Assembly: GCF_032062135.1 (NCBI RefSeq)
Contig: NC_092861.1
Location: forward strand, 137,494,078-137,558,077
Length of the DNA: 64,000 nucleotides
Reading direction: 5' to 3'
From: Pyxicephalus adspersus
Lineage: Eukaryota; Chordata; Amphibia; Anura; Pyxicephalidae
Under the pieces are notes generated by a model, which had not been told where the DNA came from, ran no database searches, and saw only the letters and a program-made list of their open reading frames with translations. The first letter of the stretch is position 1; each line of letters begins with the position of its first letter. This document shows positions 10,855-23,061 of the stretch, piece by piece. A program made the position numbers and the translations under genes.

Positions 10855-11213
10855 ATGTAGATATGTATCGAATCATTTTTCCATCTATCTATATATCTAT
10901 TTATATATTTGGCTTTTATGCCTGTATGCATCAATCTATTTTACTATCATCTATTTATGTTTATACTATTTATTTCTGTTTTATTTATTAATCTATTTTA
11001 TTTATCAATTCGCTCTTTATTGTTTTTATCTTTATATCTATCTACCCTTTGGTATCTATGTATTCTATCTATTTTACATTTATCTACCTATCTTTTTATT
11101 AACAATAATCTATGAATGTATGTATGTTATTTCGCATTTATCTACTTATCTATCCATTTCACTGGTATCTAAAATATATCTACCTATCTATCCATTTCTC
11201 TATTTTCTATATG

Positions 11214-11266
<53 letters not shown>

Positions 11267-11447
11267 CATCTACGCATCTCTTTGTTATATATGTATGCAT
11301 TCTATTTATTTTACACCTATCTACATATCTACTAATTTCTTTATTATCTTTATTCTATTTATCCATCTGTATATCTACCTACATATCTTTCAATTTCTCT
11401 GTTATCTGTAATCTACCCACCCATCTAACCATTTCTCTATATTCTAC

Positions 11448-11492
<45 letters not shown>

Positions 11493-11495
11493 CCA
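10855..11495. repeat. TATC (GATA-type) tetranucleotide array
   Basis: Imperfect TCTA/TTTA repeats run for about 640 bp with two pure (TCTA)n cores, about 11215-11266 and 11446-11491. The long tyrosine/leucine/serine-rich open frames here result from the repeat. Flanking DNA to 11800 is AT-rich and unremarkable. Confidence 0.95.
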
Positions 11496-11806
11496 TCATT
11501 TATACACAAACCCCTAGATTTACCCCTAGCAGCAAGAAAATAAACAAAATGGTCCTTTTATTCAGCAAATCAGAAATGATTCTGTCCTCTTTTTCTATAA
11601 TTAAATATACCTTGAGATCCTGCAGACCCCCCAGTATACAAAAGAACCTTTTGCTTCTAGTTTTACCATCTCATTAAATTATTTTTATTATTTTTCCTGT
11701 TTCAGGGTCTTGGGTATTTATGATTTTAGGGAACCCCCTCAGTTTTAGAAAATACTTGTTACAGCTCTAGAAAAAAATCAGATTAGTGGAAATCTAAAGA
11801 CAGGAA

Positions 11807-11965
11807 ACGCCGCAGAGAAAATCATGCGAGAGTGGCTTGGACTTGCTAGCAGTTCCCCAGTCAGGCGCTAAGATGAGTACGATGGGGCTCGGGCTGCGCA
11901 AACGCAATGAGCTGCACCTGGGCATCGCGCTGCCATGGGCATCTTATAGTGGCAAACTCACCTGA
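11807..11965 (+). promoter_or_regulatory. CpG-dense patch with a 30-codon open frame
   Basis: About ten CpGs occur in 125 bp (11807-11933), strongly unlike the flanks. An open frame at 11873-11965 starts MSTMGLGLRKRNEL and stops after 30 codons. It matches no protein I recognise. The patch may be a CpG-rich enhancer, a lncRNA promoter or a conserved element; coding is the least likely reading. Confidence 0.3.
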
Positions 11966-12749
11966 CCCATGTCTTTTTTTTATTTCCTCTTTTAAAATTC
12001 CTGTTACCTGAATTTAGCTCCAGAGCAAGCTGCACAAGTGTCACCCTGCATTTGCCAGGTGGGGTAAGTTATATTTACACATCTACACTGCACCGCTACA
12101 GACTATGTCTGCGTCATTTGTCATGTAGCTCCTCTATACTATCATTATTACTCACATTTAATCCTAGCAAGTTTTTTTCAATCGTTTTTTAGTTCCCGAT
12201 TAGTACTTTATTATTCTTTTCATAATAAATAAATTAGATGAGCAAATCCGCTTTTAATGCAACAAGTTTGCTTAGGTAAAACAGATCAAGCAAATCAGAA
12301 AATTAACAGCTGAAATTACATTCAGTATGTAAATACAATTGATATGTAATCCTAAATTGTTCAAATCTGATTTTTTAATCATAATAATTATTATTATATA
12401 AAAATAATGATTAAAATTGTGCAATCAGTAACACAGAATCCTAACAAAAGCAGAATGATATTCTTGCGGTAACAAAAGAGAAATTCTCATGACTCTGTTT
12501 TAAATCACATGACACAGGCAAAAAATCAAGAAATGTAACAGTGTAGCAAATAAGACAAAATCATATTATTAGTAAAAGGAAATACTAATAATAAAAGATG
12601 TGCAGTAATTATGCTATAGCTTCATATTTAGAAGCTAAATATGTAAAACGATATTGTTAGCTGCAACCGGTAAATAACATTAAATTGAGGATCAATGGTG
12701 ATTGCATTTTATTTGTTACATGGATGAAATATTAATACTGACACACGCA

Positions 12750-12870
12750 TATATATATATATCTATATATAGAGAGATATATATGTTTATATATATATAT
12801 ATGTGTGTGTGTGTAAGCAATATTTATACATATATATATATATATATAGATATATATATATAAATGTTTT
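12750..12870. repeat. (TA)n/(TG)n microsatellite
   Basis: TATATA runs are interrupted by GAGAGA, TGTGTGTG and GCAATATTTATACA. The DNA from 11970 to 12750 is AT-rich and unique, with nothing to annotate. Confidence 0.9.
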
Positions 12871-12875
12871 TACAC

Positions 12876-13930
12876 ACACATACGCATACATGCACATGCA
12901 CACATTATGGAGACATTTCTGATCTCTGATGCTGTACATTGGGTGCCATTGCTTTTTGTATGTCTGTCTGTCTCCATAAACACTTTAGTTTGCCTGACCT
13001 TCACAGTGATGGGAGAACACCCCAGTGCATGGAGGGCTTTATGATAAATGCAGGGGTAGCTGTGGCAGAGGAGAATGGGCATCAGTAGCTGTGTGATCCA
13101 GAGAGTGGGAGTGTGTGTATATGACAAGGTAGATATTAACATCACAGGGAGGATACTCAGACAAGGCAGCAGGTCTAGAAAACGTCAAGTGAACAAGATA
13201 TAAGTATTTCATCATTTCCCTAGCAAAAAGCTTCCCCCAAGGGCTTCGGGTACCACTGCACCCCACTTCTCTATGGATGATTGCAGTGTACTGTGGTGCC
13301 TTTAATCAATAATCTTGCACAACAGATACTTAATACCTCTATCTATATGTTTAAATTATTATTCTCTTTCTTTTATAAACATGTCTGTTTATCCATCTTT
13401 ATTTCCTAAAGAGAAATAGAGTTAATATTATATGATTTAGCCAATTTTCCATACCACTCACAGGTTCAATTGAAATGATTGGTCCTGCTAGTTATAGGAG
13501 AGCCTTGAAGGTCACAGGGAAGAGCCAGGCTGCAATCTGCAAAGGGAAAGACTTGATATTTAGTCAGCTATAGCAGCTCAATATTAAGTTACAGGATAAT
13601 GGTGCGCTACAGCCTGCACTGAACCTGTTACTCACGAATGAGCAGCATCTGTCCGATACTATTTTCCTCTTTTACTGTGTTTAGATTGAGCAATCAATAG
13701 TGAGAAGGATGTCTTCAGGCTGAGATAAACAGACAGAGCAAAGGGGGCAGGTAGGAGGGTGGCCAGACACTGCACTGCAGGGAGCATACAGCTTCCATCA
13801 ATAGCACTACCTGCATGTACACTGCCAGGGGCTGACACACAGGTAAGGACAGGTGCATAGACACACAGACTGATAGATAGATGCATATAAACATGCTCAG
13901 ACACACACATAATTACATTCACATACTAAG
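12876..13930. other. Unique intergenic DNA, no supported feature
   Basis: Mixed-composition sequence without coding signal, transposon ends or tandem repeats beyond a short CACACA/GATAGATAG tract at the edge of the assembly gap. Confidence 0.6.
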
Positions 13931-13935
13931 ATATA

Positions 13936-14115
13936 NNNNNNNNNNNNNNNNNNNNNNNNNNNNNNNNNNNNNNNNNNNNNNNNNNNNNNNNNNNNNNNNN
14001 NNNNNNNNNNNNNNNNNNNNNNNNNNNNNNNNNNNNNNNNNNNNNNNNNNNNNNNNNNNNNNNNNNNNNNNNNNNNNNNNNNNNNNNNNNNNNNNNNNNN
14101 NNNNNNNNNNNNNNN
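13936..14115. other. Assembly gap (180 N)
   Basis: An unbroken run of N flanked on both sides by low-complexity ATA/ACA sequence, so the gap is probably a collapsed microsatellite. Confidence 0.99.
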
Positions 14116-14149
14116 AAAAGAAATAAGGATAAGGAGAACAGGGATAACA

Positions 14150-14366
14150 GATATATGTAGGTATATATATATGATACACACACACAGAGAAATCATACAA
14201 GTATATATAGCAAGATCAAGATAGCTGACAATAGTTACATACATATTTATTTTAGGATTATAAACACATTAACATCTGTTATCTCTGTTCTCCTTATTTC
14301 TTTTTGTACAAATATTTCCATCTCTTGTTAGCCACTTACTAATATGCTTGCATTTAAGCATGTAGC

Positions 14367-14412
<46 letters not shown>

Positions 14413-14515
14413 ATGATACACAGAAATAGTATAAGTATATATAGCCAGATCAAGATACCTGACAATAGTCACATACATATTTATTTTAGGATTACGATCA
14501 CATTACCATACATAA
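14150..14515. repeat. Direct duplication flanking a (TA)n microsatellite
   Basis: The segment at about 14172-14272 (GATACACA... to ...TTTAGGATTA) recurs at about 14413-14505 with few changes. Between them lies a (TA)n run at about 14371-14410. The same AC/TA-rich context borders the N gap just upstream, so the array may continue into the gap. Confidence 0.8.
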
Positions 14516-14557
14516 AATATTTTTCTGATATGACAATATAATATGTATATACATATA

Positions 14558-15035
14558 TATGTAAGCTTGAGATATAAATGGATAGATAGGTGCATAGATG
14601 TTAGTGGTTAGGTAAAGCACTGGGATATATGTTGGCACTAAATAAATATAAGGCAATATTACTGGTTGCCTACAGCTGTTGAATCAGTTCACTTAGTAAA
14701 GCTTTGCTTAGTTTTGTCATCTGTGTGCAAAGCAAAATCCTGTTTTTTATATTCAAATTAATCAAAGCTTCATTATTAATAAGTCAAATAGTATTTAAAT
14801 ATATATGTAAGATTGAGAAATAAATGCATAGATAGGTACATAGAAGTTAGTGGTTTGGATGTGGACATTGTAAAGCACTGTGATATATGTTGGAACTAAA
14901 TAAATATGAGGTAATATTACTGGTTGCCTAAAGGAGTTGAAATAGTTCACTTAAAGTAAAGCTGTGCTCAGTTCTGTTATCCATGTGCAAAGCAAAATGT
15001 TTTTTTTATATTCAAATGAATCAAAGCTTCATTAG
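14558..15035. repeat. Two-copy tandem duplication, about 250-bp unit
   Basis: Copy 1 is about 14558-14785 and copy 2 about 14806-15035. Both run from GTAAGNTTGAGA through AAAGCACTG, ATATTACTGGTTGCCT and GTGCAAAGCAAAAT to TCAAAGCTTCATTA. Copy 2 carries a small insertion after GTGGTT. Neither copy has an open frame. Confidence 0.85.
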
Positions 15036-15039
15036 GTCA

Positions 15040-16730
15040 ACTTTTAAATACCATAACTTTACTACTACTCATCTAATGCATTAAGATAAACAAGCAGAAA
15101 TACGTCCATGTGTAAAGTAAAATAGAGCAATGTCTTTATTTACTAAGGTCATAATCTCTCTCAGCTGGCCACCAATCTCAGATAAAGCAGAACAGAACCC
15201 TAAGCCTTGTTTAAATACAGGTGCTGTAATGCAGTAGTAGTAGTGTTTCACTTAAATAACATGTATGAGATAGTGAACTATTGTATTCAATATTCCAACC
15301 AACATATATATATGCAGAAACATATAATGTTCTTGTTCATGTAATGTTTAAAAATAATATCTTACATGGTTTTAAATGATGATAAACTGCATATGTATGC
15401 TTCATAAAATTTAAAAGCACTCCATACCAAATAAATAGAAATATAACATTTTTTTTCATGGTATGTATTTTGGTATGCTGGTATAGAAAATAACAAACTA
15501 CATGCTTGGTTTTATGGCAAGAAGAATTCACTAAGGATAACCTCTTCCATTTAGTGGAAATACCAATTTTCCAAATTTATACCCCTCACAAAAGCAGAAA
15601 ATTAATATTAATCTAATCCAATCTAAATAATCCTAATTCATGTATATAGGACAAACAGTTGAGTAATGTTAGTGCTAAATGATTCTCCCATTTGTGAAAA
15701 TTGGTGTGGAATGTGATGTTGAACTATAGTAAGAAAATTGTTATATATATACAGAGTAGCAATAATTCTCCAATGACTAGAGAAATGCAACGTAGTCATT
15801 AAAAACCATGGAATATCCTTCTATCTCCATACTCCATTAATTAACACAATAGAACTCACAAGGTGTAAAGTGCCATAAATAATGGGAAGCTTTTCTGTAC
15901 AAAATGTCAGAAAGTCTACATAGCCAGGCCTGGATACAAATAAACTTTTCTAGTTTATAGTCAAATTAGACAACAAATGGAGGAATAAATGGAAGAATTG
16001 ACCGTCTTACAGTTTTCCTAGTGCAGTTCCATAGGAGTACAGAACTCCCAGAAGCTAAATTATATAGATTTAAATAAATATCAATGTTATTGGCCAATTT
16101 ATTTCCCAAATTATTTGAGATTGTTTAACCCAAAATGCATTTGTATTTATGAAGATTTAAAAAGTGAATGTTTTATTGTACTTTTATTGATCTGTGTTAT
16201 CTTTCACTAAATAAAAATGTTTTCAGTACTTTCTAATGCTTGCATTGTTATATATTTGAGATGTTTGTAATAATGCATGTTGTAAAGCTGGCAAATACAT
16301 ATAGCACTTAGAAAACTTGTACAATGAGATGAAATGCAGAATAGATTTGATTTTGCAATATGAAGTTTTTTTTTATTTAAAAGGAAATGTTCAGTATTAA
16401 AAACATGTATTAAACAGATCACTCAAAGATATTTATTATGTCACACTACAATTATAAATAAAAGATTGCCCCCTTGGCCATTATTTGCAAGATTTTCTAA
16501 AATAAAAGTTTGCTCTTATCATGTCGAAATGGCAGCAAATGGGTGACAATAGGCATGTGTACATAAGCAGAATAAAAAAGACTTTGCTAACCAGAGGTCA
16601 TCAGAGTAGGCAATGGGTATTTAACTTTACTAAAATGATAAAACTGTAAGAATATTTACTGCAAGACCATTACATTCTATGATATCAAGTGTCATTGATG
16701 TGTTCTAGAAAATTAGGCCTAAGCATTGAC
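15040..16730. other. AT-rich intergenic DNA, no supported feature
   Basis: Unique AT-rich sequence. Open frames are short, lysine/isoleucine-rich and typical of chance. No transposon termini recognised. Confidence 0.6.
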
Positions 16731-16960
16731 ATATGGATATGTAGAGCAACAGGTAGATTTAAAGATGAATTGATAGACCAAAGATAAAAAGGGAGACTAG
16801 AGATTAAGGGAAAGAGACAGGTAAATAGATATCCAGATAGATAAAAAGATAAAGATATTTTCAGAATAACATATATAGAGAGTAGGGAAAAGAATAAAAG
16901 CAATACAGTTATATAAACAGGTATTCAGAATAAAGTATAGAGAGTAGAGATAGACAGACA

Positions 16961-17934
16961 NNNNNNNNNNNNNNNNNNNNNNNNNNNNNNNNNNNNNNNN
17001 NNNNNNNNNNNNNNNNNNNNNNNNNNNNNNNNNNNNNNNNNNNNNNNNNNNNNNNNNNNNNNNNNNNNNNNNNNNNNNNNNNNNNNNNNNNNNNNNNNNN
17101 NNNNNNNNNNNNNNNNNNNNNNNNNNNNNNNNNNNNNNNNNNNNNNNNNNNNNNNNNNNNNNNNNNNNNNNNNNNNNNNNNNNNNNNNNNNNNNNNNNNN
17201 NNNNNNNNNNNNNNNNNNNNNNNNNNNNNNNNNNNNNNNNNNNNNNNNNNNNNNNNNNNNNNNNNNNNNNNNNNNNNNNNNNNNNNNNNNNNNNNNNNNN
17301 NNNNNNNNNNNNNNNNNNNNNNNNNNNNNNNNNNNNNNNNNNNNNNNNNNNNNNNNNNNNNNNNNNNNNNNNNNNNNNNNNNNNNNNNNNNNNNNNNNNN
17401 NNNNNNNNNNNNNNNNNNNNNNNNNNNNNNNNNNNNNNNNNNNNNNNNNNNNNNNNNNNNNNNNNNNNNNNNNNNNNNNNNNNNNNNNNNNNNNNNNNNN
17501 NNNNNNNNNNNNNNNNNNNNNNNNNNNNNNNNNNNNNNNNNNNNNNNNNNNNNNNNNNNNNNNNNNNNNNNNNNNNNNNNNNNNNNNNNNNNNNNNNNNN
17601 NNNNNNNNNNNNNNNNNNNNNNNNNNNNNNNNNNNNNNNNNNNNNNNNNNNNNNNNNNNNNNNNNNNNNNNNNNNNNNNNNNNNNNNNNNNNNNNNNNNN
17701 NNNNNNNNNNNNNNNNNNNNNNNNNNNNNNNNNNNNNNNNNNNNNNNNNNNNNNNNNNNNNNNNNNNNNNNNNNNNNNNNNNNNNNNNNNNNNNNNNNNN
17801 NNNNNNNNNNNNNNNNNNNNNNNNNNNNNNNNNNNNNNNNNNNNNNNNNNNNNNNNNNNNNNNNNNNNNNNNNNNNNNNNNNNNNNNNNNNNNNNNNNNN
17901 NNNNNNNNNNNNNNNNNNNNNNNNNNNNNNNNNN
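16961..17934. other. Assembly gap (974 N)
   Basis: A run of N. The left flank (16735-16960) is GATA/AGA-rich low-complexity DNA. The right flank is unique and borders a candidate regulatory block, so part of that block may be hidden. Confidence 0.99.
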
Positions 17935-17989
17935 AATACCTATTCTGTGTGATCGCCAATGATAAACACATATAGCTCTCTTCCTTATA

Positions 17990-18830
17990 TAAAAGTTAAT
18001 TTCCTATGCATAGAATAAACTTCAATCCAAGTTGGGTGCCCTGGTCCCCTGCAGGTAAGTCTTTGCTGGTACTTATTGCAAGGCTGTCTATGGACCTGTT
18101 TGCTGATGTGCCAGCCAGACACACTTTGCTCTGCACCCAGAAGCCTGAGACCCGGATAATCATTTAAATCAAGTCTAAATAAAAGTGGTGAACTGAATTG
18201 AGAGTCACCCAGGTGAGATGAATGTAAACATTTGTCTTGGCAGTCTCCCCTGTGCGTCATTTCATTCTCTCCTCCACCTTTAATCTCTGAGCCCAGTTCT
18301 GGATGGAAGCATCAAGCTGGCTGCATCTTCCTTTCCTTGGGATTGTTTGCGACCTGTCACTTGAAAAACGATATTTTTAATTAAAATGTCTGCTATTGCC
18401 TGAAGACCTGTCCATTGGTTGTCATTTCTCCTCTGATTCATCTTTCTGTAGATTTGCAAGCTTGGTGCATGCCTCCCCCCTGCACCCGGTGCTATATGAA
18501 CACCATTTAAATGTTAACCCCCAAACCCCTGTGTAGTATCCTTTTCTCCAATTCAAACATATTGATGTGCTTTTTATAGTTACATTTTGTTAAACACTCC
18601 TTTTTGTCTGTAGTTTATAAAGACTTCGCTGGCTTGTTGCTGTTTGCTCTTTTAACGCACAATTTGCGCATGAGATGTTTATTTGTCGCATATTGCATCG
18701 GTGTAAAACTAAGAACATGGTAAATCCTGCAGCTCTTTAGACTTTGCATTCTCATACACATATAAATTGCCTGTTGGTGACTTTGCAAATAGTCGCAAAT
18801 ATAGCAGAGACTAAACCATGCATCGATTTC
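17990..18830. promoter_or_regulatory. Candidate conserved non-coding element
   Basis: About 840 bp of unique, higher-complexity DNA. It contains TGTAAACA (forkhead-type) near 18225, TTTTAATTAAAATG near 18376, ATCATTTAAATC near 18161 and a CpG-bearing stretch near 18655-18705. No tandem or interspersed repeat intrudes. A GCAGGTAAGT donor-like string sits near 18052, but no exon can be defined. Enhancer function is inferred from character and from the six3 context. Confidence 0.45.
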
Positions 18831-20878
18831 ATTTATTTATTGTCATTTGGAAAATAGTAAATCCAACACAATGATTCAACTTTTAATATTGAAATAATTA
18901 AAACTTATTAGAAGCAGTTATGAGTCCTATTCACACTGAAATGCAGGAAGTAATTAAAGAGAATTAACACAGTTTACATCCAGCCATTGCCTATGGAAAT
19001 ATTATGATACTATGCATGAAACTGAAGTTTTGTATTATTCATTATATAGGGTTGGCAGTTATAGCAATATTTAGGATAACCTGAGCAAAATTTTTCAGAT
19101 ATTTCTTTATTTAAGAGGAGATGGGAGTATGCATGAAAATGAAGTCATCTAAAGAAACATTGTGATAGTTACCAATAATAACACTGTGGTAATCATTTTG
19201 ATGGGATTTTTAACAATAATAAAGACAATGTGGATAGGAACCTGAGCAGATATTTCTTTACCATAGAGAAATGAAAATATTAATGTAAATAAAGTCCTGG
19301 AAACAATGTTAAAATGAATAAAACTTTTACTTTATTCTGTATTAGACATTGTATCTAGATGGCAGTTCTAGAAATATTTAACTAATCTAACAAAGATAAA
19401 AAACATAGTATCTTCAATAAAAAACATCATATAATTAGTTTCACAGAATAGATGGGGTTATTCATGCAAATACATTCACCTACAGAAACAATGTGATAGT
19501 TACCATTAATACCACTGTTACTAAGTTCTGTATTAATCATTGTATAGAGATGGCAGGTATAACAATATTTTACTAAACTGACAGATAATACAGATACTAT
19601 GCATGAGAAACTGAACAATAATCATGACATATTTGTGTATAAAGAAGATGGCATTATATATGTAAATAAATCTGTCTATGAAAGGAATGTGATCCAATGT
19701 GTTATCATTAATGAAATTCTTGCTGGATTCTTAATTAATCATTGTATGGAAATAATAGCAGCATTTAACTGACACAGATACATTTACATTTATTTTGGAA
19801 CCTCAGCAATATTCAGCAGATATTTCTTTATCATAGAACAGAAGGAATTATTCACACAAATATATTTACCTATAGGAATCATGTGATGGTACAAAAAATA
19901 ACACTGATATTTGGTTCAATATTAATCATTGTACAGAGATGGCAAGTATAATAGTAAACTTTTTAAAATTAATTTTTAAAGTCATGAACACTAAAAGCCA
20001 AACAATGATCAACAGATATTTCTGATCATAGAAATAAATGTCCTGATCCTGCAAAAAAGGATCCACAAATACAACTAATGCCATAATAATATTAGCTAAT
20101 ATATATTAAATAACATATATATGTAATGAAACATAACAGAATAATAAGTGTTAATTATGTATATATGCCAGTAAATCAATTATTGTATTATTTACTATAC
20201 TAAAAGTACTAAAAATACCAATAATTTACAGATATTTCTTTATTAAATAGTTTCTATAAAAAGTATCACCAGATATTTCTTTATGTATTATAGTTACCAT
20301 AATATAATTTATGCTATATTTCTTATTGATCAGTTAAAGCAGTTATTGTATTATTTACTATAGCAGACAAGTAGAACCTGATCAATAATCAGCAAATAAT
20401 ACTTAATCATAGAAGACCTAGGCTTGGTTCTGCAAATAACTATTCCATTTAAAATATTAGTGACCACTAACATAACTCATGCTTTGGTATTTATTTATTT
20501 ATCAATGTACTGATGCCAGTTAGGTCAGTTATTGTTTTATTATTCAGAAACATTAGAGCCTGATCAATAACCAGCAGATATTTCCTTATTATATAGTTGA
20601 TATAGTATAGTATCAGCAGATCTTTCTATATAATAAAGTTACCAGAAATTCATTTTTAATATATTCCTTATTCATCATTGTCTATAGATGCTATTTAGGC
20701 AGTTATAGTTAAATTTACCATAACGGACATAATGTAATCTGATCATTAATCAGCAAATATTTCCTTATCATGGAAGATTTAAGATTAATTCTGCAATTAC
20801 ACTTTCCAATGAAAATAATATATTAATGATAATGAAAATATAAACTCATTTTTATTCCTTATTGTCACTGTAGGTATA

Positions 20879-20900
20879 TATATATATATATATATATATT
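20879..20900. repeat. (TA)n microsatellite inside the tandem array
   Basis: A short pure TA run replaces part of one array unit. Confidence 0.85.
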
Positions 20901-21146
20901 TATGATCAATATTCAGCAAATATGTCTATATCATAGACGTAGGAATAGATGTAGCTTAATCCTGCAAATACATTCTCCCATGAAAATATTTTAGTAATTA
21001 CCACCATATCATTTATTAATTTTGGTCTATAGATGCCAGTTAGGCAGTTATAATTGTATTTACCAACCTTGATTCTCCTATATAAATTATAAGATATTTT
21101 CCATCAAATAACTAAATTTATATTATTTAATAATCATTGTCTATAA

Positions 21147-21296
21147 ACCTCTTAGATTGTAAGTTCTTCTGGGCATGGTCATGTCACTGCTTGTATCTGT
21201 CTGTCATCTGCAACCTCTATTTATTGTACAGCGCTGCATAATATGTTGGTGCTATATAAATCCTGTTTATTAATAATATAAATAATAATAATAATC
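21147..21296 (+). mobile_element. Frog-type SINE 3'-end fragment
   Basis: Starts CTTAGATTGTAAG and ends with GCGCTGCATAATATGTTGG, GCTATATAAAT and an (ATA)n tail. The same GCTGCATAATATGTTGGTGC/TATATAAA end occurs at 27900 and 36575 and inverted at 55760. It is truncated at the 5' side and sits within the tandem array. Confidence 0.75.
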
Positions 21297-21699
21297 TCAG
21301 CCAGGCCATTTATTGAATTATTTATCATACCAAGCACAGATGAAACTGATCAATAACCAGCAGATATTTGTTTGTCATAGAACATTTAGGATTTATCCTG
21401 CAAATAAATTCCCCTATGAAAATAACATGGTAGTTACTAGGAAAACCACTAAAGCCATATTATATATTGATCATTGTCTTTGGATGTCAGTTAGGCCAGC
21501 GTATTTAGGATTCATCTTATAAATACATTCTCCTATGAAAATATTATGAGAGTTACCACTAATACTACTAATTCTATATTAATTTTATATTACTTAATAT
21601 TCATTTTGCATAGATCCCACCAGCCAGGCCAGTTATTGTTTTATTTACCACACTAGGAACACAGAAACCAATAATCATCATATATCACAATCCTGGAGT

Positions 21700-22150
21700 C
21701 AGGATCTCCCGCCTGATAGATATTGGCATCATATTGGGGATTGTCAGAGAAGCATCCATATTTAACCGGTGTGATTACTAAATTAATAGCAGCCACTAAG
21801 ACAGATGTCAAAACGTCTTGAAAATGTTTATGTGTGAATAATTGAGAAGGTGCTAGGACGCATTATCTGATTGTGGAATAAAAAATATATGAAGAACAGA
21901 TGTCACCAATAGGCATCTCCCCTGTTTTCATTAGAAGTGGCCTTGATTTAAACAAGTGCTGTAATGAAGTTGGCGATTCTCTGCATCTAATATTGCTCAT
22001 GAATTTTTTATCAACTTCTCTGAAGCCTCCAAAAACAGAGGAGGAGGATCAGCTAATCATCACTATGGATGGAGAACTCAGTAATCCCATTGCTTGTTTT
22101 ATTGGATTCACAGGGCTAGGGGATGCAAGTCAGGAGGGAGCAAGATAGCA
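21700..22150. promoter_or_regulatory. Candidate conserved non-coding element
   Basis: Unique sequence directly after the tandem array. It contains GTGATTACTAAATTAATAG near 21769, TTGATTTAAACAAG near 21943 and CAGCTAATCATCAC near 22048. An 82-codon plus-strand open frame (21900-22148) has no recognisable domain. The regulatory reading is inference. Confidence 0.4.
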
Positions 22151-22257
22151 ACGCAGCTGCTTTGTGTGCTAAAAGAAAAAAAAAACGCATCAAGACGCAA
22201 GTTTAAATAAAGTAAATGTAAGCTCCATGTGAGTTTACTAGGCTAGGTTCACACTAT

Positions 22258-22410
22258 GGGGTCTATTTATAAAGCAGTGAATCTAACATTCACCAAAACA
22301 TTCCCTGGTGGAGAATGTTACAGGTCCATGTGTTTCAGTGGTAATAATTGATTCTCCACTAGGGAATGTTTCACTGAATGTAAAATGTGCTACTTTTTTA
22401 AATAGGCCCC
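22258..22410. mobile_element. MITE with about 60-nt terminal inverted repeats
   Basis: Begins GGGGTCTATTTATAAAG and ends TTTTTAAATAGGCCCC. The inner arm halves (ACATTCCCTGGTGGAGAAT and its complement ATTCTCCACTAGGGAATGT) pair well, so the 153-bp element folds nearly end to end. It has no coding capacity. The superfamily is not clear because no clean target duplication is visible. Confidence 0.8.
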
Positions 22411-22595
22411 AATGACACATTCAGCTGCCATGTATTTTGCAGCAATGCACAACCACCTGCACTGCTGTCCATTAATGAGCCCCCCTATGGCACTGAAAGG
22501 GGCGGCATGCAGAAACAGACAGAAATGCTGTAACAGGGGTATACTGCCTTCTATGCAATGTTGGATGACCTAATAATAATATTTAATACATTTTA

Positions 22596-22596
22596 A

Positions 22597-22630
<34 letters not shown>
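22596..22630. repeat. (TA)n microsatellite
   Basis: AT repeat with one AAATA interruption. The flanks to 23060 are unique and hold no supported gene. Confidence 0.85.
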
Positions 22631-23061
22631 GTCAGCAAAAAGAGCCAATTAGTTCATGGGCTGACCAGAAGCATGCTGATAGGAAGAGAAAGCAGAATGA
22701 CATAGAAATTAGTTTATCCCCCGCTGATGTTTCAATACAGTGCAGCAATATGAATGTGACCTCAGCAGAGATTACCTGTGTTGTAATCCACAGCAATCAA
22801 ATATAACTGAGTCAGAGAAGTCAAATAAAGTCAGAACGGTGAGCTGTGATTGGCTGATTTGGTTTTTGCACACGGGGGGTATTAGTGCAACATTTTAAAA
22901 TAAAGACTTCTATCCTATGTTCATATAACCTAAGTATTAATGTCTGATGTCAGACTGAGCAATATCCTCAACGATGCTGAGTAATCACCAGTGGAAAACT
23001 ACTTTATATTGAAATCTCAATATAAAGTGAGTGTGTCTGATTGTTGCTTTGGGTCTTTTCA

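Larger units (their letters stand above)
19020..21690. repeat. Degenerate tandem array, unit about 165-215 bp
   Basis: The landmark CAGATATTTCTTTATCATAG recurs, diverged, near 19096, 19247, 19817, 20013, 20229, 20270, 20393, 20575, 20754, 20917 and 21361. Between landmarks the order repeats: a TGCAAATACATT block, CCTATGAAAATAAT, GTTACCA(C/T)TAATA, TATTAATCATTGT, a GATGCCAGTTAGGC block, TATTTACCATA and CTGATCAATAATCAG. Unit length varies by internal deletion. It looks like an old satellite or expanded minisatellite. A SINE fragment interrupts it at 21147-21296. Confidence 0.85.

Noticed and set aside
10823..11335. 170-codon frame rich in tyrosine, isoleucine, leucine and serine
   Set aside because: Product of the TATC tetranucleotide array.
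13881..14244. Frames with long runs of X
   Set aside because: They cross the N gap; no real coding evidence. The same holds for the 348-codon frame across 16961-17934.
19020..21690. CRISPR-like regular spacing
   Set aside because: Units are diverged along their whole length with no short exact repeats and unique spacers, and the genome is vertebrate.
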